A stretch of DNA of 64,000 nucleotides from Apostichopus japonicus (lineage: Eukaryota > Echinodermata > Holothuroidea > Aspidochirotida > Stichopodidae), in the NCBI RefSeq assembly GCF_037975245.1, contig NC_092572.1, positions 20,276,489 through 20,340,488 on the forward strand, given 5' to 3'. Below the pieces are notes generated by a model. That model did not search any database. It worked only from the letters and a program-made list of their open reading frames with translations, and was not told the DNA's origin. Numbering within the stretch: the stretch's first letter is position 1; the number at the start of each line of letters is the position of its first letter. Position numbers and translations under genes: made by a program. Below are positions 45,101 to 58,992 of the stretch, piece by piece.

Positions 45101-45489
45101 TGTAGTTGTCACCCTTTTTTGCCTTTGTTCTGTTCGTTAACCGATATTTTCCTATAGCAGTGTCAAAAGTTTACTCAAATGTCCTCATGCATTCCGCAAT
45201 TAATTTTTCAGCTTGAGTTGACTTTGCCATTCTATATTCATTCACTTTTGCAATCTCTGGTAATCACTATCATTAAGACAATTACAGATATATGAAGGAG
45301 GAAGAGATGATATGTTGGTTCTTCCTGTGTAACAGCAGAAAATATAAAGTTCAAAAGAGGATGAAAGTATTGAATAGACAAACAGGATTTACACAAGCAA
45401 TGACTTCAGGACATGGAAATTATAATATTTAAAACTAAAAATATAATTTTACAATGGAACTGCAAATAGAGGCAGCAAGGGGTACATAT
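42128..45489. other. No gene recognised; T/G homopolymer at 43449-43480
   Basis: No supported exon. A run of about 14 T and then about 15 G lies near 43450-43477, and a G-rich purine stretch lies near 43970-44035. Confidence 0.5.
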
Positions 45490-45650
45490 TATTGATACCA
45501 AGTTTTCATGTACCATTCTATGAACCGTTCAAATGATATACCAATTGATTCCAAACTTTGTCTAAAATGTTGAATTGGAAGCCTTCCGATGTGAAAGTTG
45601 TCATCCATGAGCTTCGGGGGCTTCTCTCATATTCGTAATAAATAATGTAT
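45490..45650 (+). mobile_element. SINE 3' fragment
   Basis: Shares its order and wording with the body of the SINE at 51690-51995: ATTCCAAA, then ATGTTGAATTGGAAGCC, GTGAAAGTTGTCATCCAT-like and GCTTCTCTCATATTCGT-like segments. The tRNA-like head is missing. Confidence 0.55.
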
Positions 45651-48600
45651 AAGTTATATCTGATTTCATGTGTAACCTCTACAGAAGCTGTTTGCTACAG
45701 ACTCATCAGAACACAAATATTCACTGCCCTATATTGTCATATCTACTACAGTACAAAACTATGTAGTACTCTCCATGTGAGAAAGTAACATGGAGAGTCC
45801 CCTTTTCACTTAGCGTCTGGTGTTTCACAATCAGCCTGCTTTAATATTAAGACTGTCGTACAATTATTATGAAGAACTGCACATTATATAGTATGATGTT
45901 TTCCATGCCAATTGGTTTATGTCTCTGTGTGTAAGATGCACAGTATTGAGTGGGTGGACTTAAAGTGTTTTAGTAAAAACGTTATATGCCTATTGCAGAA
46001 AACAAAAATATATAAGAGGCAGACAGGATTCTCGCCAACCCGTTTTAACCAATTTGATTCTATACGCATCCTGTTTGACAGTCCACGCACAGATGTTAGA
46101 TCCATTGTACCCTGTACATAGCATCGCGTAAGGGCTGCATACATTACACCACAACACAAATGATAGCTGCTTTTACACGTTTGTCGGACGATGTTTGTGT
46201 TATCTGAGTACCTAAAGATATCAGAATGTTTGCAGCTAGCTATCAGCCAATCAAAGGATCAGATCATTTGTAGATTATTCATGAAACGCAGAATTCTCTT
46301 ATCAATGAACGACATTGCTCAAGTCAAAGCGTGTTAGCCTGGGTAGCATTGGGGTTTGCTGTTACTGAGAGGATTTTACAGTTCATGCAGTGTTGAACAG
46401 GGAACCAAATATTTTTTCCAAGATTGGCCAGATACGTGTTGCAAGATTTATCAGGTGATTTACAAGACATTTACCCTATCATGCACTGATGAACACACTA
46501 AAACATATGATTATGGCAATCATGATATGCTTGTAATTGTAAATGATTAACAATCATTTACATGTTTGTACTTTTATTAAAACTCCAAAATGTTTATCTT
46601 TATTTCTACTACTCTTTGTGTCACTATCTTGTTATAGTTTAACTTAGCCCAATTCTCCCTATTTTTCCTTAATCTTACAATATTTTGGAATTGAATATTG
46701 CTTATCTAGATTCATATATTTCTTACAAGTACTTAATTGTTTCTCTTAAGATTCTTCATGGTAAAAAATATCAACTATGCAGTTTGAACTTGCTTCTAGT
46801 TCAGCAAGGCATTACTCAGAAACATTTAACCAAATACAAGTAGAATTATGATGTGATGAGAAAAAAATCATGCATGATTTCTCAGTATTTTCCAAGCAGA
46901 AGAACATGGTTCTAAGTCCCTCTGCACATGTATGAAAACATTCCATGTGTATTGCACTTGCCTAAGATGGAACCTTTTACCCAGTTAGCTCCCATTGAGA
47001 TTTACAAATATATCAGTTGTGCAATTTAAAATTGCTTCTAGTTCACCAAGAAACTCTTATAAAACCTGTTTTTAAATACAAGTAAAAGTGATATGTGATG
47101 ATACTGAGGAAGCCCCTTAACATGTTTTTTTTTCATAGACTGCCTAAGCTATTGATATACATTACCTGATTAAAATGTGCATCTCAAATCAGGCAAACGA
47201 TTAGTGAAATAAATTCTCTTTTTGCCCAGTGATGGACAATGGTAGAGAAAATACACCATGCATAAAGAAACAACACGATTGAATAAGAGCCATTAATGTT
47301 TTATGTGGTACTAGAAAATGACTTTTGACAAAGCAGATGTATGTAAATCCTCCTAACTCTAACTATTACCTATTGAGATACTTATTTGTAAACCTTGGCT
47401 TTCATTGAAGTATTCAATATTAAGTAATGGTAGCAATGGCGTAAGTGGTCAGCAGAGGGCAAATTGTAAAAATCTAACAAAACAGTTCAGTGAGATACTG
47501 GCTTAGCACAGCTTATGCCATATCTTTTGACCTATACTAAAGTTTGTCAGGTTAAACAAATTTAACTTGGCTAAAAGTATTTCTTATGAACTATCGCAGT
47601 TGATATTGATGTGTAAACAATTTGAATTACTTTCTAAGATGGGCTCAAATCTCACTATCAGTCCTATGCCATAAAATGACAAATGTTCACAGTAGGCCTA
47701 AGCAATGACACCCTTACTGTGCTTACCCTATTGATGATATTTGTTGGATTACCCAACATTACATGGAAGAGATTGGCAGGTCATATGTGCTACATTACCT
47801 AGTATCACGTTAACGTTGTGAGACTTCTTCTGTTATCCAATGACTGCAAAGATATAGTTGATTTGTTTGTTTTCTCATTGTGTTATTTTTGTTTTAATTG
47901 TATATTACTCATTATAATACAAAGTTTAAATAAAATTTCACCATAGCCATTGCCTTTTGGGCCTACTCCTCTTTTAATTGTGCTCTTTTCCTTTATTAAT
48001 TTAGTATGATACAGATGTTTTAAGATTTTTCCTGAGGTTAGTCAAATATAAAAGAAATATCATGTAATCCATTAAAAGCGTTGTCCCACAGGTTTAAAGT
48101 TGACACCATGAAATTAATGTTCATGTAACAACCAGTATATAGAAAGAGGGGAATGCTTTTGTTGTCTTGTGGTGACACTTTTCCCTCTGATATAATATGG
48201 GTAGGTGTGTATACATCAGGTTAAGCAATAGGATATTGCCCAGAATTGATAATATGCATGGTTCACTGAAGATTATGGATACATGAGGCACCACGGTGTC
48301 AATTGAATGATAGCAAAGATTAAATTCTCTGCATGGTGATGGTACGAGATCTGATTTTCTAATCAATCAATCTTTTTTGTTTTCTACATAGTTAATAATG
48401 CTGATATGACTATATTTGTACGCGTTGATTTTACGTCAATCTATCATAAGGACATCTGTTGGGAAATACTTGTATTTCCATCAACTTTAAACGTTTATTA
48501 ACTGTACAGGTGGACTCTGTGTTCCACCAGATTTATTGTTATAGCAATGCATGATGATATTCTGTGTACTATGAGTAACTTGCTGTTTCTTCACATGAGA

Positions 48601-51600
48601 TGTGAAGCAGTAAATAGTACAGTTTAAAAGTCCAATGCATTCAGAACAACGATTCAGTTTACATTGTGGTAGTCGCAAGGTTTCCAATCTTACTTTTCTC
48701 TTAGCTAACATTCTATTAATTCAAACAGACACAAGTATGTGCAATATTACTTAATTAATCAATGATAGATTAAGAAAAGTGTTTTTTTTTTATTATTTAT
48801 TTATGCCGAATGATTAAAAACCTGTTACTGAAAATTTTAGCATAAAAAAAATCCAATGTCATGTTTTCTGGCCGTTCTTACCCTTCAAAATATTACCAGA
48901 TGCAGATGATTACAATACATTATATTATCGACTCAGTGAGGTACAATACTTTAAAGGAGGTTGGGAAATAAGTTGTGTTTTGACCATGATGCCACGATAA
49001 AATTTGTGGGGCTAGTGTACCCCCTCCTTCAAAACCACACATAAAATCTTGTAAACTATGCTATACACTTTTATAATCTTTACAATGTATCCACTGTAAC
49101 GTAACTGTGAATTTGGATTAAAATGTTAACACAAAGCATGTACCGTAGTTGCCTCATGGGTAGTTGAGGGCTCTTAATTTATAGCTGGTCGACCCCCGCC
49201 CCGCTCCTCCTCTCGCCCCACCCCGAGAAGGGAAAGCCAGTCTTGTTAGTAAGCAGTGGTTTATTCCGTGTGTGTAATCAACTTAATGCTTGCTCTGGTT
49301 TTTTCCTGATTTGCAAGGATCTTCACTCTTTTGAAATAGATGGAAAGAGCATAACAGTTGATGGGAGCTTAAGAAGTGTTACTTTAAGATAAACATTTTT
49401 TTTTTCTTTCAAACAAGTAAATAAATTTTAACAAAACATCTTACCGCACCGTTTCATATTCTGAATTTAAGGTGCGGAGCAACTGACCTGCAGCTGACTG
49501 ATGACGTACTCGAGATTAAATGGATATTGGGACGCCTTTCATGCCTTGCAGTAACCCCTTAACTCGGTGTCAACGCACTTGGGTCACATCCAAAGAATGA
49601 TACCTACCGGTATTAAGTAATTGATTTACATCAACCTGTTTACTGTCAAATTAACGATCCCGGCATTGAACTCTCTTTCATCTTACGTCATCTTTTCGTG
49701 AACGGTCGTGTATATAGGGCTGCTAGATAGTCTGAGCAATCCTATCCAACTGCAGCTTTAATTGTTAATGTGAATTCCATGTAGTTGTGTATAGATTTCA
49801 TATGTTGGGTATCTAATTATGCTTTCTTATGTGATGAGTTGCTGCCTTCTATAGTTACAGTATACTTATTAAATGTAGACGTTCATATTTCCGTGAATAA
49901 TGTTAGTGTTAAATATATATTTTTGGCACGTATTGATAGTTTAAAATAACTTCTACCTTTATCTCTAACATAGAACCAAACATTTCACTTAGTCAAGATT
50001 TAACACTGTTTTGTTTTGCATTTTGTATATTTCTATTTCAGATCTCTTCAATTATCACATGTGGTGTAAATGTATACCAATAACAAGGAACGATTGATCG
50101 CAAGTACAACTAAAATCATGGATTGATTTATTACGAGTTTTGACAATCTTTACTTAGAGAAACTTTGTCGACTGTTATATTTTAACTCCGCGTCATATTT
50201 TGTGAAAATAATTGTATTCTGTTCATCACATGTATTGAATTATATATTTTCTTTAACAACTGGAAATATTCGTACATGCGCATTTTTCAATGAATGTTCT
50301 CTTGTGTAGTATGGTATCAATAGTTAGCAACGAAACTTACGAATTGTTAGATGTACAAAATGTTAGCCAAAGAAAGAGATGAACCTTTCGTTTTCGTTAA
50401 TAGATTCTTCCGTTTTTAATGTTAATTGATACATGTTTGTTAATATCTTATGATACAATGTATGACTAAGTGAGCATGTTGAATCATTAAACCACTGAAA
50501 TAGAATTGCCTCATGGCGACTGCCTATAATTTGATAAAAAACTTGATATATAACCCTTAAGACAATTGTTCACGTTCAGGATTTTATTTTGCCATCATGA
50601 CACGTTCTTTTTTAAATTTATTTAATAGTAATTACGATTTCATTTATTATAATTTTCATTTGTTAAAATTTAATTGTTAATTTAACAAGCTTGTCTCACT
50701 TGTTTGAAATTACTAGTATTCCTATCTTTGAGGAAAACTCTAACACACTGTTGTTTTTGTTGTCAAAGTATTTCCCCTAGTCTAGCCATAACGACCAGCT
50801 TAGGAGATCTACGAGTGACAACGCCATGTCTCAAATCGTTCCGTTCTCAATTGAAGTATAGAGGTATGGATCCGGGAGAGTGTGGGTGTCTATTCTTGCA
50901 TGGGCTGTAGGTATAGTACGAACCCAATAAAACGGTGCCTTTCGAAGGCTGTTTTAAAAGGAAGGCATTTCCGTACGGGTGTCAAAGTAACTGATCAGGT
51001 TAAGTCATACACCATGCCTATCGATATGTACATCACATTTCCAGTGCCACGTTTCTGGAATATGGCGAGGACTTTCTCTAAAGATCTCCTTACTCTTCGA
51101 GTGAATAAATTTGTCTACGTAAAATCCCTTTTAATGTCAATAATTAAACTGACCTTTTATTCCAACCCATTTCCGGCTATCTTGTTAAATACATGTCCAA
51201 GGTTACTTTGCTTATGCCCAGTTATCATAATATTGAAAAGGGTATAATTGATCAAAGTATCGATCTATGATATAACGATATCATTCTTTTTAAATTTTTA
51301 ATTAATGATTTCTGGGGGAAATTTGTATATATTGTTGTTACTTTCTTAGTAGTATCAGTAGTTTTAGTATTAGTAGGTATGTATTGCGAAAGTGTATAGA
51401 CACATTGTAAACTGTCAACAACATTAAAACCTTTAGGCATACATTTAATGTAATTTAATTTGTAAACCATTATAAAAACACTGTTATCAGTTCAGGTTGT
51501 ATAGTTAACGGCCAGAACAGTTAATAATGAACAGTTCATACAGTGGCAAGTTACAACACTTTAGTGGCTTAAAATCACTTCTTTGCAATATTTCACAATT

Positions 51601-51689
51601 TTTCAAAGTACAAATAATGTTGCTTTTCTTCTTGTGTCATACATGAATATCTTGAAAACCGGACTATAGCCAAAGACACATTAATAACA
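45651..51689. other. No gene recognised
   Basis: Long AT-rich stretch. A degenerate ~90-bp direct repeat (46769-46860 and 47010-47100, sharing TTGCTTCTAGTTCA) is visible. An AATAAA at about 47927 and an ATTAAA at about 50486 could end the Ig receptor transcript. The acceptor at 50041 is a rival tail exon. Confidence 0.45.
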
Positions 51690-51995
51690 TTGCTTTGACC
51701 GAGTAGATAAAAACGGTGGCACTTGAAGCAATGAGGCTTAGCAATTGGGAGGTTCAGGGTTCGATTTCCGGCCGGGTCATAGTAAGGTGGGTTTTCATCA
51801 AAGAGCAATCTATGGTTTACCAATCTGAAATGACATTCATACTTGAAAAGATTCCAAATTTGAGTTAAAATATTGAATTGGAAGCCACCTGCCGTAAAAG
51901 TTGTAATCCATAAGCCTTTGCGGTTTCTTCCAAATTTGTGGTCGCTTAAGCGTCTAAAAAGCAGTTGTTGATTATTGTTATTATTATTTTTTATC
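51690..51995 (+). mobile_element. tRNA-derived SINE (Leu/Ser-like head)
   Basis: A-box-like TGACCGAGTAGATAA near 51697 and B box GGTTCGATTTCC at about 51758, spaced widely as in tRNAs with a long variable arm. A body follows, shared with 45490-45650, ending in a T-rich tail near 51985. Confidence 0.65.
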
Positions 51996-54234
51996 CTTCA
52001 AACAGCTAAGAAAAACCTTACTTTGTTTGGGAAATATCCTAGTTTCAAGGTCGTGTCTAGGAGCTGTCATATAAGGATTCTATGATGAAACCGTTTACTC
52101 GCTTGTTTTTCAATGTAGAATATTTATATTGTTGACACTGAACTGGTGTCATGACTAGCTCACGTTTAGAGAGTCAATATGTTAGCTTCAGCATTTGCTA
52201 ACTTTAAAAGCAAAATGATACCCGTCTACTGTGTGGGACGTTATTACGCTTACTAGTTACGTTGGTATGACGAAATATACTCGTTTAGATTAATATAATC
52301 TGGTCTCTTTGAAATTCCTGAACGTTATTTACTTCCTAAATATATCTTTAAAGGTCATGGGCATATACTACAAATTCCATCATTCTATAAGGTACTAAAT
52401 TGAAACACACAAAAAACGTACTTTTCTGAAGGTGGCAGCAAATTGCTTGCTAAAGTTTGAGTATGAGGGATCAATATTTGCTTTTAATAATATTTGTAAA
52501 CAAACTGATGATTGCTGAAGCTACGACAAATTATCTCAATTTAGTTTGAAAAATGATTATGTGTCAGTGTTCTACTCAATGTTAACACAATGCATTATAA
52601 ACTTTAATATATCTTAAGTGCTGCATTCAACACAATATATCTCAAATGTTCTCTTTTCTCCAAATTGTAAAATTGTGAGGTGTCCATTGTTTATCAATGC
52701 ACTATATTTTGCATAAGATCTTTATATAAATAAAAGTCAGCAATTAAGGTCACTATCTAGTAAGGTGGCACTTAACAGCATCATAATTCATGCCAAAGTA
52801 GACTTAGTATGTACGACGTTCCCTGATTGAAACGTACTGCAGTTTTATTAATGAAATGACAACCAAGAAATGAAAAATGTAAGTTGTATTGCAAATGTAT
52901 CATGCATGAAAATATAACGTACTTGAAAAACTGATTTGGTGATAAACTTTGCTTCAGTGCAGGGTATGTTCTGTTCCTTTGTTTGTTTGGGGGTCTGTGT
53001 CTCCTTTCTAAATGAAAGCAAGGGAAATAGCTAGAAGTCACTACTTGTAAAGTGTAGCAATGTTAGACATGATGGTATCCATGGAATATTTACAAACTTA
53101 AAAAGGTTACAACATATGGTCAACTAACGAACAGAATCATTCACCAATTTAGAAAACGATTCTAGGGTACATATACTTTGCTAGTCAAGTACAAATTAGG
53201 TAACCAACTATTGAATCTTATTTTTACCCTGCAAGAAAAGTATTCACTTTTGCATGATGTATGAAGATCTTTGGAAGGATTGTGGAATCTCCTGCTTTCT
53301 CTTTAAGCCAAACACGGCATCTAAACTTTCAATTCGTATACCATTCACCCGCACAAGAAAATAGTGTGGATTCGTCTCATATACGACTCAGAAAGAATCT
53401 GAACTACTTTCAATGACTTTGTACCAGAGTGCAACGAAAGCAATTTCATCATTGGTACTTGCTGTATACCAAACACCCTGTAATTATGTTGGTGCACATA
53501 TGAGCTAATAACTTTAACTGAACTGAAGTTCGTAGAAATTTATTGCTGTTTAAGATGTTCAAAAACAGTATTGAATAAAAAAACGTTCTAGTTCACACCA
53601 TCTGATAATGTGGACCTTCCGCAAAACTTTCACGCAGACAACTTCAGACATCTGGACTGATCGAATGTTAAGTTACTTCATTGTTGACAATATAACGCTA
53701 TATGCTACATTTAGCATGTTATTTGTGTCCTGATATAATCATTAAACATTGGTCCCTGAATCCGTCGTGGAAACGTTTAACTTATAGGCCCAACTTTTTG
53801 CATATAAAACTGTGGTTCCATGATAAACACTCAGACTTCAATCTATGTTAACATTGCTGATATTTACACATCTGTAGCATATGACCATGGGGTAACTAAT
53901 TGTAATACAAGTGGTTATCGACTAGAGTGTGGTGGGGGTGGGCGAGAGAGGCCCTGGACATAAATCGTAAATTCTTTTTAACCCTAATGCTCATTTTCTT
54001 GTTTTCAACAATGTTACATGCTCTAGCTGTTCGCTTTATTTGGCCCTTCGAAAGGTAAACCCAATTTATCGGAGCCCCTAGTCCAGTGTACATATAAGAC
54101 ATTATACTGTGATTTATATCTCTTTTGTTTATAAGTGACTTTCTGACTTAGTCTTAAGCCTAGCATAGGATTAAGACCATTGGAATGCTGTGAGGTGATA
54201 CATGCATGGTTCTACTCGATGATACTCCACTTAC
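51996..54234. other. No gene recognised
   Basis: AT-rich, with no exon or element motif that I could support. Confidence 0.5.
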
Positions 54235-54398
54235 TACGTCATAGTACGTGCATTCATTTTGAATCGCCAATAAGGATGGTAGCTTTAAAGCTGAGGCATA
54301 GGCATTGGCCTGTGCTAATATTTCATAGTCCTCATTTCTCCCGCTACTAAGCTGACTCAATTCATACGCATCGGGTGCTTCCGAATACAGCAGGAGAT
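54235..54398 (-). CDS. Candidate minus-strand exon with tyrosine motifs
   Basis: Bounded by a possible acceptor (GGATCAG, ending 54399) and a perfect donor GTAAGT (54234-54229). It encodes LLLYSEAPDAYELSQLSSGR, then NEDYEILAQANAYASALKLP and SLLAIQNECTYYDV. It is Ser/Glu/Asn-rich and hydrophilic with repeated tyrosines (AYEL, DYEIL, AYASAL, TYYDV), the look of a receptor cytoplasmic tail; DYEIL fits Y-x-x-L. No partner exons were found on this strand. The codon flow and donor make it better than background, but it remains unproven. Confidence 0.35.
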
Positions 54399-57300
54399 CT
54401 GATCCCGTGACCTTTTTTACCGAGTGTTACGTTTGAATTACAGCTGTCTCATAGGCTGCACATAGATTTTCCCAATTGCTATATATTGCCAATATGATTC
54501 ATAGTGCTCCAAAAAAAGACACATGCGCGACACATTTAATACATATGTGGAATCATATGTTAAAATTTCGTAAACATTGACGGTGGAGTTAGCCCAGAAA
54601 ATACGTTACTAATTCTTGCCGGATGATGCTTAAAAATCGTTCCTCAAAAACGATTAAGCCTGAAGAAAAATTCGACCCGAATATTACGTTAGGGGAAATA
54701 CCCTTTGTATGTTGTCGCCTTCAGAACGGCAAACATCTTTAGACGACTATTTACAGTTCGTAAATAAGCAGATTATAAGGTGCGTTAGCTTGGCTGGCGG
54801 CCATATTGAATTTCGACTTGAAGTTAGCACAGTAGTTCAGCTGAACATTGTCTCTCGTGGATTGATCACATGTGTAGACAATATATATAATCGTTTTAGA
54901 TCATCGCATTTCTCCAGATGAAGGTAGGTTTGAGTAAATAGAATGTAACATGCAATTTCAAATCACATCAACTTCAAGTAGGGTAGATGAGCGTCGGTGA
55001 GGTTCATGTAAACAACAGCCTACGCAAGGTCAGCAGGCAATGGCCTAAATGGGTTTATTTCATCGGAATGCTGCAGTTATTCATTCTATAGTATACTAGC
55101 ATATCAACTCCCCCACCCCTTCCCATCCACCTTGGGGAGCATTTCATTTGTTAAACACCTGGTTGCCTATCTATTTATCATAGGCTGACAATGACTCACA
55201 CCAATCAAAGAAAAACACAAGTTTGAATTCCTTTTCAACATTTTTGTTCAATATCGTTGATAGAGTATGTTAATGGCAAGATAAAAATGATATTAATACA
55301 AACAAGGAGAAGTACATGGAAAGGTTATATCAAAACAAAGAAACATGGAGGTAAGATTTTTTCCCCATATCCACAACTTTTAAAAAAACCAGTCACCAAA
55401 GTTCTCGCTCATTGCCACTACAAAACAGCAATTCTGAATAGGCAAAAAGATACTGGCTACTGTTGTTTTGAACAAATCTCAAGCATGTGCAAGGTTACAC
55501 GCCAGCAATAACTACACACATGCTGATTAGATTAAGAAGTAATGCTGCCTACAAAAATAATAAATTACAGGTTCCTCACTTAAGTTGTCAGACTCCAATC
55601 ATTACAACTGCCATGCAGCAATTCTGAATAGGTCAATGTACATGGGTACTGTTGAATTTTGAACTGGGTTCCTAGTAAATGCGAGGTGTTCACTGCAGCA
55701 TATGAACCACACAGTGCTATCGAAATGTAATAATGACGAACAGTTATGTGTTCTTTGTCAGTACTAAAGTCCCAACTGGTAACGAAAATAAAGCTCTTTC
55801 ACTTCGCATGAGGATATTACCATGTCTAATTAGTGACTCCAGCCATTACCACTCCATTGCAGCAATTCTGAATATGTCAAGAAACGGTAGTGTTATAATC
55901 CAGCATCAACAAGAAGCAGAACAATAACCCATGGGCTTAAGCATCACAAGGCGAGATGTGTGCGCAAACTTTTCTATTGTAAATACATAAGTATACATAT
56001 CACGAACATCCAGACACCTGCAGTGCTGCTGTGTCAAAATCTGAACTTACAACAGAAATTTTAACTTTAACAGAAAGATCATAACTAGCACAATTTTAAA
56101 ATGAAAGGCACACCATCTCTGGTGCAATTGCTATGAAAACCAAAGCATGCTTAAAAGTTGGAAAATAGCGTTTAGTGAAGAAGGACATAAAGTTGATTAA
56201 CCTGTATCATTTTGACTATGTATTGAGGTAGACATCTATATAGGCAGGTTAGAATAGATTTGTGACCAAATTGGCAATATATATTAACAATAGTAACAAT
56301 AATATGTTAACTATCATGATCGTAAAACTTGTGTAGGGAATTTGAAATTTTTTGAAATAACGGTTGGCAGCTTGTGGTATGAAAGTATATGATAAGTAAA
56401 CATAGAAAATAGCGGACTTCTTCAGCAGTATTATAAAATGTAAAATTTGATAAATAATAGCCATAATGTTCAACACCTCTGTCAAGGTAAACAATGCATC
56501 AGTACAAAAAGCACACTTCAGAAAAAAACAATAAATAAACAAAATCAAGGTAATATAAATGTACAACTAATGATAAGAATGATAATCTATGTGATGTGAA
56601 AGGATAATAATTGTACTGATTGTTATGACAACAAAAGAGGATACAATGTGATAAATGTATGGAGTTGACTTGTTTGGTTAATAATAAAAATGAAAGAAAG
56701 CATATATTTTCTGTAATCATATTGACACTGACAAACATTTATAGCTGTTCAACTGTTAGTCATGACAAAGAGAGAACTAAAGCTAACATACTTGTGCAAG
56801 AAAACCAGCACATTACTGTGACCACTTTGACACTGATAAAAGTAGTATGGCTGCTCTAGGTAGAAAACATAGAATCAAGTGATACAATGAATACAAACAT
56901 AATTCTACAGTTCTACTTACAGGAGGACTTGCAAGAATATGAAAATTGACATATGTTTACCAAAGTTGAAAAACACTAGGAATCTTTTAGTTCTGACAAA
57001 AGTAATCTTCTTCATTACTCTATAAAACAAACTGTTTACCCGATGATGTGGTTTATCAAATTCATAAGCATGACATCCTTCAATATTCCTAAGAAATTTT
57101 GCAAAATACAACACAAACTTTATTATTTCTTATCCGAGGTTATTAGCAAAAGAGCAAAAGCTGATAGTTTTAATTGCTTCAAAAGAGAAAAATGGGAACA
57201 CTAGAACAAATTCTCTTTACCAATGAAGCACGTTTTGGTCTCCGAAATTTCATAAGGTGCAGTAATCAAGTAGACAAAGAGTAAAGCATTTGCAGGATCC

Positions 57301-58726
57301 CTACAGTGGTAGCTTTTTAATACCACAAAATTGGACAGAAACATGTGACAGACAGTAAAATTGTACTTTGTGAGAAATGTGAGAAAAGACAAATCACTAA
57401 CAAACAGTACAACAATGTCACATCAACGAAACAACACACTCTCACAAACAAAATTTGTTACAATGAATTCAGCCTGTGACTGTAAATAAGGCAAGTGTTG
57501 ACGTGAAAGACTTGATACTGGAATATATTTTCATTGACATGGCCAATTACAAGGCAAACAGTGAGAAGCTTGTACAAGAAGCACACAAAGCTGACATGCT
57601 GGTGAAAGTTACAGTATTTAGTACATGTATACAAACACAGAAATATGAAACTGTACAAAAATATATAATTCTGTCAATTTGAAATTAGTGGTGAACATTA
57701 TGATGGAGTCAAAAATCAGCAATGACAATTGGTAGAGGCTGAAAATAATCACCAGTAAGTATAAACCTGTTCAGCCTTTTATGATAAACGCAGCGCTGCC
57801 CCCATACAGGATTAATCATTTTAAAGTTAGAATTCATAAAGAAATCAACAATCAGTCAGAGTGCTTGACAATGGTGGTCAATATTGTTACAGATATTTGA
57901 CTTATAAGCCTAGCAGATTTCTTACTGTTAATTTGTTTCTTTCTGTATTGAGCTCGGGCTGTTTACTATTCTTATTTTGATTTCCCCGTCTCGGGCCCCA
58001 GACCTTTAACCCTTTTCTCTTTAGATCTAAGGAAGCTCACCGTGTTTTCCCAGCAGTGTAGACAGTTTTCCAAAACAAAAAGGAAGCCGCTTCCTGTGTG
58101 CGCGCGCTTCGGCATACATCAAAAACATAAACGGGGGTCACCGAGTTCAGCTATTCAAGCTACTTGGTATAAAAAAGATTGGTTTATTGTTCGTAAGAGG
58201 CAGTTGCCCAAAAGTTGTGAAAGTAGTCAGTTAGCGCAAAGTTGCAATCGTTTACTGCAATATTACTCATATGTACTCTCTACACGGATCTCTACTGTGA
58301 TATTTGTGTATCAAGGAACCGTTATTGTGTTTCCTGGCTCTACCTGGTGACCGGTGATTCTAAACATTTACTTGGTAATGATTTTCATTTGTTTTCTTTT
58401 ATGTGTTAAGGGAACTTGGGAATAAGCCGTTAGTACCCGTCAATGTTATATCGACCGTGTCAGTGAAGTGAACCAATTAACGATAGTATATTTGTTTGTC
58501 TATCTATCTCGACCAAATATAATATTAAAGTTGCCAAAATTACTTGTGATGTAACACTAAAATTTTCAAGGCTGGAGCATTAACGTAGCTCAGAATTCAA
58601 TGCGGTATATTGAGAAAGATTGACGTACAAGTACTGAAAAGTAACCTAAGGCTGAAGCTCGACCATCTCCCTATTTTGTGAATATGTGTATTTAAGACCC
58701 GAGTTATACCTGGGTTTCAGTTTAAG
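54399..58726. other. No gene recognised; degenerate repeats at 55400-55880
   Basis: Three diverged copies of a ~45-bp phrase ending GCAATTCTGAATAGG lie near 55425, 55615 and 55860. No exon is supported. Confidence 0.5.
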
Positions 58727-58992
58727 CTCGCAGGATTTGCGAGACACAGCCCAACTCGCACAGATTTGCGAGAAACAGCACAGATCGCAAGCTGCGAGAA
58801 ACATCCCAGCTCGCACTGATTTGCGAGATACAGCACAGATCGCAAGCTGCGAGAGACAGTCCAACTCGCACAGATTTGCGAGATACAGCACAGATCGCAA
58901 GTAGCGGGAAACAGATCAGCTCGCAGGAATTACGACTTTTAGGGTTCGCTCGCATATTGCGAGTTATTGTCAGAACTCGCAGAGGCTGCGAG
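58727..58992. repeat. CTCGCA/TGCGAG palindrome array, ~27-bp period
   Basis: Ten units, at about 58727, 58755, 58783, 58810, 58838, 58865, 58893, 58920, 58949 and 58976. Most have a CTCGCA-n-TGCGAG palindrome or a slightly changed version. Alternate units pair into a 55-bp higher-order repeat. Confidence 0.92.

Noticed and set aside
50041-50085. Exon with strong acceptor giving ISSIITCGVNVYQ then stop
   Set aside because: Kept only as a rival tail exon; 8.7 kb from the TM exon and no motif to favour it.
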